From the NCBI GenBank assembly GCA_024402835.1, contig JAKSSZ010000046.1:1-5366 (forward strand): DNA of 5,366 nucleotides. Direction: 5' to 3'. Position 1 is the stretch's first letter. Each line of letters begins with the position of its first letter. The position numbers and the translations under genes are program-made. The stretch comes from Alphaproteobacteria bacterium. Its GTDB lineage: Bacteria; Pseudomonadota; Alphaproteobacteria; Rs-D84. The notes below the pieces were generated by a model. It worked only from the letters and a program-made list of their open reading frames with translations, did no database searches and was not told where the DNA came from. Shown here piece by piece: positions 1-5,366 of this stretch.

Positions 1-16
1 CATAGCAACTAATACA

Positions 17-40
17 CAATGTTGTTCACATTCAACATTG
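17..40. promoter_or_regulatory. Perfect inverted repeat, candidate operator upstream of the orphan gene
   Basis: The half-sites CAATGTTG (17-24) and CAACATTG (33-40) are exact reverse complements separated by 8 bases (TTCACATT). The right half runs into the -35 hexamer of the predicted promoter (TTGAAA, 38-43). A dyad of this size over a -35 box is the usual geometry for a repressor site, since bound protein would block RNA polymerase. No T-run follows on either strand, so an intrinsic terminator is unlikely. That it is an operator is inference; the dyad itself is directly visible. No regulator gene is in the window. Confidence 0.45.
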
Positions 41-66
41 AAAATCATGCGGAATAATGATAAAAT
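38..66 (+). promoter_or_regulatory. Predicted sigma70-type promoter for the orphan gene
   Basis: TTGAAA at 38-43 and TAAAAT at 61-66 are separated by exactly 17 bases, each one mismatch from the sigma70 consensus hexamers. Transcription would begin near 73, giving a leader of roughly 15 bases before the GTG at 88. This placement argues against the ATG at 68 as a start, because it would lie upstream of the predicted transcript. It overlaps the inverted repeat at 17-40, suggesting regulated expression. Confidence 0.6.
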
Positions 67-87
67 TATGTCAGTAAGTGGTGTTTG

Positions 88-2241
88 GTGACAGATTTAA
101 AAAATACATTATTTGAATATCTTGCGCATAGACATATTGATTTAATGCCAGCAGATGTTGCTGAACGTTTCGAAGATTATAATAATAATTCCACGTTTAA
201 TGGTCACATGAGGACATGGAGCACAAGATATTACGGTCAACCTATAGTTAGCCTAACCACAACAATAACAAATAATGATGATTGGAAAAAAATTTATAAA
301 GCATGTCAATTTGCTTTTCAAACAATGTATGAAAATAAAAATCATTCAGTTGGTATAGGTAGTGATTATAATCCAGCAACAAAAGATTTTATAGACAGAT
401 GGTTTGGAACGAATCCTAATAAAACGTTCACTATGTCAAAGGCGACACAGGACACAGAAGATACTTTTACAGCACTTGAAAATTTCTTAACTACAAATTC
501 AATTGCTCTCAAACCAATATTTATAAAAAACATTCCACAAGTATTCGGAGAAACAACTTACGAAAAATTTGTACAAGATTTACGCGGAAAAAAATATAAT
601 ACAGAACCTAAATTTAGATCAAAAGTCCAAAGTGTTATAGAGTATATACAATATGCGGCACCAAAAGAAGGTAATACAGAAGAACCAGATGGCAAAGATT
701 GGCCAAGAAGAGTTGGATATACTATGACGACTGGAACTCCACCAGTAATAACACACACTCACGGTGGTGTACTCGAATACATATTGGGTGCTCCTTATGC
801 AATACCTCCACTAAACCCAAAAATAGAATCAAATCCAGATGACTGGTATGAAATTCAAGATTTAGACCTCCATGTAAATAATTTTAAAACTGATTACGCA
901 CAACTTTTTGATGAATTACTTATAAATTCTACATTCAGAACAAAATTTTTAGAGTATGCAAAATCTCCTATAAAAGAGGCTTTGGAAACAGCAATAAAAG
1001 ATACAGATTATGAAAATAAAGAATCTGATGACTATGTTCCTGCTAAATTAACAGATTCTAAAAATTGGCAACAAAGATTGAAAAAATGGTCTGATGATAC
1101 ATATGAAAATCATTTTAGACGCTTTGTTGAATTTGGACGTGGAACAAGATTATTCTTTTCTGCACACACCCAAAATATTATGAAATCTTTTGATAAAGTT
1201 GGCATAAAACCAACCGATGGCTTAGAAGGGATTTTAGCCAAGAAAGATGACGCTAAATTAAGAAATGTTATAAATACAGACCCAACAACAAGAAAACATT
1301 TTGATTGGTTTGTAAAAAAAATGGAAGAGTTAAAACAAGAAACTCCCGATGATTTTGAGGGTGCTCTTAGAGACGGAACTCATTTACGAAATCTTGTTAT
1401 AAATCTTATAATTAAAACATCTAAGGAATGTGAAAGCGATAAAGGGGCTAAAGACAAAGCCATGACCGCCCTAGAAGTTTTGTCTGTAGCAAAATATGGA
1501 TTATTATCAAGTCGTACATTAAATAATTTAAAAGAAACAACAAAAGATTTAAATATGTTGTCTGACGACAAGTTGTCATGGAATAAAAATGAAGGACTAC
1601 AATTCGTCACAAAAGCAATGGATGCAACCGCTAGATTTGCTATTAATGGTATAGGCACGATTGCAACTGGTATCAGAAATTTTGTATCACATCGTAGAAC
1701 AAAACTCGGGAAATATATTGGAAAATATAGTCAATTAAACGATGCCTATAAAAAATGGCAGGAAGAAGATAACGAAAGACACAATAATTTAATTGATTCA
1801 AATGTTGCACATGATGTTATGAGTATATTAGCAGATTTAGATAACCCTGCAAGACCTATTACAGGTAGATATAAAACTAATATTCAGATAAATGCCGATA
1901 CAATTGACGGTATTAAAACCGCACTAGAAACCGCAAGAGCAACACTGGGTGCCACAACAGTTACCATTGCTGGTCACACATATAATATCGAAGATTTAGA
2001 AAATGATGTGTCTTTATTTGAAGATGCTAGTGACCGCAACTCACACGAGGAAAAATGGAGAGAAGAACATCCGGATGTTATGCATGATTTGGTTGCACAT
2101 TGGGATATGTTAGAAAGCACCCTTAAAACCCATGCTTTTTCTTTGGGTAGCATGAAGTTAAAACGGAAAAACATGTTATTAAATGCAAAAGCCAGAATAG
2201 CAGCCAATATTTCCAACTATGGTGATCTTAGAACAAAATAA
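88..2241 (+). CDS. Large protein of unknown function (about 717 aa)
   Basis: I do not recognise this protein or any catalytic motif in it. The frame is open from the TAA at 61-63 to a TAA at 2239-2241. Two adjacent start codons are possible: TTG at 85 and GTG at 88. I prefer GTG because the weak Shine-Dalgarno-like AAGTGG (76-81) is 6 bases from it but only 3 from TTG. There is no signal peptide and no clear membrane helix, so it is probably cytoplasmic, or exported by a route not readable here. Composition is rich in Asn, Asp, Lys and Thr, with 12 Trp and only 2 Cys. Long stretches look helical and charged, for example residues 270-350 and 400-425. A short Gly-rich hydrophobic patch (about 516-529) is followed by a basic stretch with SHRRTK. 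A His-containing loop (THTHGG, about 222-227) is the only metal-site-like cluster. Codon use resembles the neighbouring genes, so there is no sign of recent transfer. It has its own promoter and is probably monocistronic. That it encodes a protein is very likely from its length and intact frame; its function is unknown. Confidence 0.85.
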   Translation: MTDLKNTLFEYLAHRHIDLMPADVAERFEDYNNNSTFNGHMRTWSTRYYGQPIVSLTTTITNNDDWKKIYKACQFAFQTMYENKNHSVGIGSDYNPATKDFIDRWFGTNPNKTFTMSKATQDTEDTFTALENFLTTNSIALKPIFIKNIPQVFGETTYEKFVQDLRGKKYNTEPKFRSKVQSVIEYIQYAAPKEGNTEEPDGKDWPRRVGYTMTTGTPPVITHTHGGVLEYILGAPYAIPPLNPKIESNPDDWYEIQDLDLHVNNFKTDYAQLFDELLINSTFRTKFLEYAKSPIKEALETAIKDTDYENKESDDYVPAKLTDSKNWQQRLKKWSDDTYENHFRRFVEFGRGTRLFFSAHTQNIMKSFDKVGIKPTDGLEGILAKKDDAKLRNVINTDPTTRKHFDWFVKKMEELKQETPDDFEGALRDGTHLRNLVINLIIKTSKECESDKGAKDKAMTALEVLSVAKYGLLSSRTLNNLKETTKDLNMLSDDKLSWNKNEGLQFVTKAMDATARFAINGIGTIATGIRNFVSHRRTKLGKYIGKYSQLNDAYKKWQEEDNERHNNLIDSNVAHDVMSILADLDNPARPITGRYKTNIQINADTIDGIKTALETARATLGATTVTIAGHTYNIEDLENDVSLFEDASDRNSHEEKWREEHPDVMHDLVAHWDMLESTLKTHAFSLGSMKLKRKNMLLNAKARIAANISNYGDLRTK

Positions 2242-2276
2242 ATAAAACAAAATATAATATTTACTTTTCTTTTATT
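2241..2276 (+). terminator. Weak A/T hairpin after the orphan gene, possible terminator
   Basis: Bases 2241-2252 and 2265-2276 can pair over 12 positions with one C-C mismatch, leaving a 12-base loop. The 5' arm begins at the last base of the stop codon. The stem is entirely A-T apart from the mismatch and is not followed by a clean T-run, so it would be a poor intrinsic terminator. In such an A/T-rich spacer it could be chance. No better terminator is visible between this gene and ackA, so some readthrough into ackA is possible. Confidence 0.2.
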
Positions 2277-2277
2277 A

Positions 2278-2305
2278 TTGAAACATACAAAAAATTTGCT
2301 ATGAT
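2278..2305 (+). promoter_or_regulatory. Predicted extended -10 promoter for ackA
   Basis: TTGAAA (2278-2283) is followed after 16 bases by TATGAT (2300-2305), with a TG at 2297-2298 one base upstream of the -10, the extended -10 arrangement. The predicted start is near 2312, giving a leader of about 28 bases. This contains the ribosome binding site AAAAGGA (2327-2333), 6 bases from the ATG at 2340. It implies ackA is transcribed on its own and not only by readthrough from upstream. Confidence 0.65.
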
Positions 2306-2339
2306 TTAGCACGACAATATAAAACCAAAAGGAAATAAT

Positions 2340-3587
2340 ATGTATATCTTGGCTTTGAACTGCGGTTCTTCTTCTTTGAAATATCAAGTATTTGATGCAG
2401 ATACAAAACAAGCAATTGTAAGTGGTAACGTTGAAAAAATCGGCAATCCAAATTCTTTTGTAACACAAAAATATCCAGACGGTCATAAAGATAGAAAAGA
2501 AGCGGTTATGAAAGACCACAAAGAAGCTTTGAACGTTGTTCTGTTTATGTTACGAGAAGCATCTATTGATATGAATGAAATCGCAGGGGTTGGACATCGT
2601 GTTGTTATGGGTGGCGATAAATTTGCTTCTTCGGTTGAAATAACAGATTCTGTTATTAAAACATTGGATGAATTATCCCCATTGGCACCATTACATAATC
2701 CAAGTGGTATAATGGGAATCGTTACAGCACAACAGTTGTTACCAAAAGCAAAACAGGTAGCAGTATTTGATACAGCATTCCATCAAACAATGCCTGCCGT
2801 TTCTTATTTATATCCTGTGCCAACAGAATGGAAATCAGAATTAGGTGTTCGTAGATATGGTTTTCATGGAACATCTCATTTATACGTATCAAAAAGAGCT
2901 GCTGATTTATTGGGCAAACCAGCATCCGAATGTAATTTAATTACAGCACATATTGGTTCGGGTGCATCTATTACTGCTATAAAAAATGGTATTTCTGTTG
3001 ATACATCAATGGGTATGACTCCAACTGCTGGTTTGGTTATGGGAACACGTTGCGGTGATATTGACCCATCAATTCCTGCTTTTGTTGCCTCTCGCAAGGG
3101 TATTTCTATGGAACTTGTCATGAATGAGTTAAATAAAAAATCTGGATTGATGGGCATTACAAAATGTTTTTCAGATAGACGTGACATAGAAGCAAACAAA
3201 GATACAAATCTTGATTGTAAATTAGCAATTGATATAGAAGCACAAAATGTAAAAAAATACATTGGTGCATATATGGCGGAACTTGGTAAAGTTGATGCTT
3301 TGGTATTTACTGCTGGCGTTGGTGAAAACGATTCATATTTACGTGAAAAATTCTGTGAAGGATTAGAAGGATTAGGTATAAAATTAGACAAGGCTAAAAA
3401 TGATGTTGCTTTGGCACGCAAAGGTATAGATGAAGCAGAAATTAGTGCACCAGACAGTAAAATTAAAGTATTTATGATTGCTACAAACGAAGAGTTAGTA
3501 ATCGTTGAAGATACTTTGGCCATTATGAATAAAACATATAATCCAAATCATTTAGAGATGAATTATTCTTTTGCAAAACAATGCTAA
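2340..3587 (+). CDS. ackA: Acetate kinase
   Basis: Acetate kinase (EC 2.7.2.1) interconverts acetyl phosphate plus ADP with acetate plus ATP in the cytoplasm, the ATP-yielding step of acetate fermentation or, in reverse, of acetate activation. The 415 residues match the usual length of about 400. The family signatures appear in order: LNCGSSSLK (6-14), GHRVV (85-89, with Arg87), APLHNP (116-121), FDTAFHQ (143-149, catalytic Asp144), YGFHGTSH (173-180, His176), AHIGSGAS (203-210), DTSMGMTP and MGTRCGDIDP (221-243, Arg237), SDRRDI (278-283), FTAGVGEN (323-330) and TNEEL (382-386). These are the nucleotide, phosphoryl and acetate binding residues of the ASKHA-fold family, so the enzyme should be active. 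Two positions differ from the commonest form: Ser207 where Asn is usual (GNGAS), and Met90 where His is usual (HRVVHGG). The start is secure, with AAAAGGA 6 bases upstream and the N-terminal motif at once. The usual partner pta (phosphotransacetylase) is not adjacent on either side. A clear terminator follows the TAA stop. Confidence 0.97.
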   Translation: MYILALNCGSSSLKYQVFDADTKQAIVSGNVEKIGNPNSFVTQKYPDGHKDRKEAVMKDHKEALNVVLFMLREASIDMNEIAGVGHRVVMGGDKFASSVEITDSVIKTLDELSPLAPLHNPSGIMGIVTAQQLLPKAKQVAVFDTAFHQTMPAVSYLYPVPTEWKSELGVRRYGFHGTSHLYVSKRAADLLGKPASECNLITAHIGSGASITAIKNGISVDTSMGMTPTAGLVMGTRCGDIDPSIPAFVASRKGISMELVMNELNKKSGLMGITKCFSDRRDIEANKDTNLDCKLAIDIEAQNVKKYIGAYMAELGKVDALVFTAGVGENDSYLREKFCEGLEGLGIKLDKAKNDVALARKGIDEAEISAPDSKIKVFMIATNEELVIVEDTLAIMNKTYNPNHLEMNYSFAKQC

Positions 3588-3606
3588 AACACTTGTGATT
3601 ATAAAT

Positions 3607-3636
3607 AAAAAAACTGGCTATAATGCCAGTTTTTTT
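3607..3636 (+). terminator. Intrinsic terminator of ackA
   Basis: A perfect hairpin: ACTGGC (3613-3618), a 6-base loop (TATAAT), and GCCAGT (3625-3630). It is extended by an A-run (3607-3612) pairing with a T-run (3631-3636), giving up to 12 base pairs. It lies 19 bases after the ackA stop. The G/C core followed by a T-run is the classic rho-independent signal. Because the flanks are A-run/T-run symmetric, it could also work on the opposite strand, though no minus-strand gene faces it here. Confidence 0.9.
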
Positions 3637-3643
3637 GTTTGTT

Positions 3644-3671
3644 TTGACTTTTTTAATAGAAAATATATAAT
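3644..3671 (+). promoter_or_regulatory. Near-consensus promoter for recG, giving a very short leader
   Basis: TTGACT (3644-3649, one mismatch) and a perfect TATAAT (3666-3671) are separated by 16 bases. The -35 begins only 7 bases after the ackA terminator, so recG is an independent unit. Transcription would begin near 3678, only about 5 bases before the ATG at 3683. There is no convincing Shine-Dalgarno in the preceding bases, so the mRNA may be leaderless or almost so. Confidence 0.7.
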
Positions 3672-3682
3672 AAGAACCATAG

Positions 3683-5366
3683 ATGTCCAAAGAAATTTTA
3701 GATTTTTTTAACACAGATTTGCAATTTATTCGTGGTGTGGGTCCTGTATTGGCACAGAAACTGGAAAATGTCATTGGGGGACGGAAAGTTGTTGATTTTT
3801 TACTGCACAAACCTTCCTATGTCAGACCACATGAAATTTACGAATCTGTACTGGAAGCACCCAAATATAGTTATGTGACCCTTTTAATAAATATACAATC
3901 TATAAAACGTGGAAATACTTTTCATGGAAAACGCAGACCAACCCAAATTATTTGTAAAGATAAATTTGCGAATATCATAACAATACAATTTTTTAATACC
4001 AAATTTCTTGATTATTGGATAGATAAATTACCAGTTGGTCAATGGAGATTGGTCAGTGGAAAACTTGAACAAAATACCAAAGGACATTTTATAATCAACC
4101 ATCCAGAATTTATAGAAACACAAGAAAATGCAAATAAAATACCAAATTACCAGACAATATACCCATCTGGCGAAGGTTTAACACAAAAAGTTTTTACAAA
4201 TATTAGAAACCAAATATTTAATATTTTACACGAAAAAGAACAATTCATTTCTAAACAAGATGATTTAACAGAGTTTTTAGATGCTTTGGAACACATACAT
4301 TTTTCAAAAAGTAATGACGATTTATTACCGAATAATAAATATATAAGCAAACTTGCATATTGGGAATTATTAGCACATCAATCTGCGATATATTTAAACC
4401 GACGACATAGTAAAGAAGAAAAAATCTCACGTGTTATACGACAAAAAAAATATGATTTATTAAATAAATTTTATGAACAATTACCTTTTTCTTTAACTAA
4501 TGACCAACAACGCGTCATCAATGAAATATTTACAGATTTAAATAAAAATGTTCCAATGATGCGATTAGTCCAAGGGGATGTTGGTTCCGGAAAAACAATG
4601 GTGGCATTGGCGACAATGATAAAAATGGCAGAAACTGGCGCACAATCTGTATTATTAGTTCCAACGGACACATTAGCCCAGCAACATTTTTCAAAAATAC
4701 TTCCAATATGCACAAAGATGGGATTGGTATGTGATATATTAACCGGCAGAGATAAGGGGAAAACAAGGAAAGAAAAAATAATCTCATTGAAATCTGGCAG
4801 AACAAAAATAATTATCGGAACACATGCACTATTTTCCGAAGATGTTATTTATAAAGATTTGGGGTTGATCGTGATAGATGAACAACACAGATTTGGTGTT
4901 GCACAAAGAACAGCTATGCGTTCAAAGGGAAATAATCCAGATATGCTTGCTTTATCTGCAACACCTATTCCACGAACACTATCTATGACTGTTTATGGTG
5001 ATATGGATATTTCTGTTATAAAAGAAAAACCTGCTGGGAGATTACCAATTAAAACTACTAAATTGCCTATAAACAGGGTTAATGATTTAATAACCAGAAT
5101 TGCTTCACAAATAGCCCACGGTGCAAAGGTATTTTGGATTTGCCCATTGGTTGAAGATTCTGAAACAACAGATTTAACAGCAGTTCAAACAAGATTTGAT
5201 GAATTAAATAAAAGATTTCCAGGTTCTGGACTTTGTCATGGTCAAATGGATAAAAAATCCCGTGATGATGTTATGTCAGAATTTGCCAATCCAGATTCCA
5301 AAATGTGATTATTAGTCGCAACAACCGTTATTGAAGTTGGTATAGATGTTCCATCTGCTACAATAA
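3683..5366 (+). CDS. recG: ATP-dependent DNA helicase RecG, 3'-truncated by the window and with an in-frame TGA
   Basis: RecG is a superfamily 2 DNA translocase that remodels stalled replication forks and Holliday junctions. The N-terminal part has the RecG helix-hairpin-helix-like stretch FIRGVGPVLAQKL (15-27) and then the wedge/OB-fold region, about 60-150. The helicase core follows: a Q-motif-like LTNDQQRVINEI (271-282), Walker A GDVGSGKT (298-305), motif Ia LLVPTDTLAQQHF (324-336), GTHALF (379-384), Walker B DEQHRFGVAQR (399-409), motif III SATPIPRT (425-432), YGDMDISVI (438-446) and WICPLVEDSE (485-494). At codon 542 (5306-5308) there is a TGA, after which the same frame continues as LLVATTVIEVGIDVP, motif V, to the window end. 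Motif VI (QxxGRxGR) and the C-terminus, roughly 130 residues by family length, lie outside. If TGA is a stop, the 541-residue product lacks motifs V and VI and should be inactive; if read through, the gene is normal. The ATG start fits the family N-terminus, but no good ribosome binding site precedes it. RecG identity is very secure; its integrity is open. Confidence 0.95.
5306..5308 (+). other. In-frame TGA inside recG (recoded Trp, nonsense mutation or error)
   Basis: The TGA follows the codons for DSKM and precedes those for LLVATTVIEVG with no frame change. In E. coli RecG, as I recall it, the equivalent stretch is GELHLLVATTVIEVG, so the TGA falls on a variable position (His there) just before the motif V strand. 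The position does not force Trp: a single C to T change of CGA (Arg) or G to A change of TGG (Trp) would also make this codon. The two complete genes upstream end in TAA, so no gene here demonstrably uses TGA as a stop. Confidence 0.9.

Noticed and set aside
68..91. Seven-codon reading frame starting at ATG 68
   Set aside because: It is tiny, lies partly upstream of the predicted transcript start, and has no ribosome binding site at proper spacing.
2253..2258. TATAAT just after the orphan gene as an ackA promoter
   Set aside because: There is no -35-like hexamer at the right distance (about 2230-2235), and the TTGAAA/TATGAT pair at 2278-2305 is better placed.
2876..3523. A 215-codon open frame on the minus strand inside ackA
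   Set aside because: It is wholly antisense to a certain acetate kinase gene, its translation has no recognisable motif, and there is no promoter or ribosome binding site for it; it is a shadow frame.
3619..3624. TATAAT as a -10 box for recG
   Set aside because: It is the loop of the ackA terminator, has no acceptable -35 at 16-18 bases, and a better promoter lies at 3644-3671.
5306..5308. TGA as selenocysteine in recG
   Set aside because: RecG is not a selenoprotein family, the position is not a redox site, and too little sequence follows to show a SECIS-like hairpin.
2277..5308. The three genes as one operon or a dedicated system
   Set aside because: Separate promoters before ackA and recG, a strong terminator between them, and unrelated functions argue for independent units.

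Overview
This is an AT-rich bacterial window with three consecutive plus-strand genes. They are an unrecognised protein of about 717 residues, acetate kinase (ackA), and the 5' part of recG, the ATP-dependent DNA helicase, which runs off the right edge. The bases are strongly biased to A/T and arginine is mostly AGA. The RecG motifs (SATPIPRT, DEQHRFGV, VATTVIEVG) are of ordinary bacterial type. A low-GC, host-associated or fermentative proteobacterium, perhaps alphaproteobacterial, would fit, but that is a guess from motif style and not a demonstrated placement.

Layout: 1-87 is a compact control region with a sigma70-type promoter whose -35 is overlapped by a perfect 8-bp inverted repeat. 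88-2241 encodes the orphan protein. 2242-2339 is a short spacer holding an extended -10 promoter and a good ribosome binding site for ackA at 2340-3587. 3588-3682 holds a strong intrinsic terminator followed at once by a near-consensus promoter for recG, which starts at 3683. Each gene seems to have its own promoter. There is a clear terminator between ackA and recG but only a weak hairpin between the orphan gene and ackA, so the three are best read as separate transcription units and not as one pathway operon. No gap longer than 300 bases lacks a gene. I see no tRNA, rRNA, CRISPR array, insertion sequence or attachment site.

The most notable feature is an in-frame TGA at 5306-5308 inside recG. 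The codons after it continue the conserved helicase motif V (LLVATTVIEVGIDVP) without a frame change up to the window end. This is a nonsense mutation, a sequencing or assembly error, or TGA read as an amino acid (most simply Trp, genetic code 4). In favour of reassignment, the other two genes both end in TAA and recG shows no other decay. Against it, all 17 other tryptophans in the window are TGG, which is unexpected for an established TGA=Trp code in so AT-rich a genome. The window cannot settle it.

Functionally, ackA points to acetate/acetyl-phosphate metabolism and substrate-level ATP synthesis, and recG to replication-fork repair. The large orphan protein has no recognisable domain, signal peptide or clear membrane helix, and its role is unknown.
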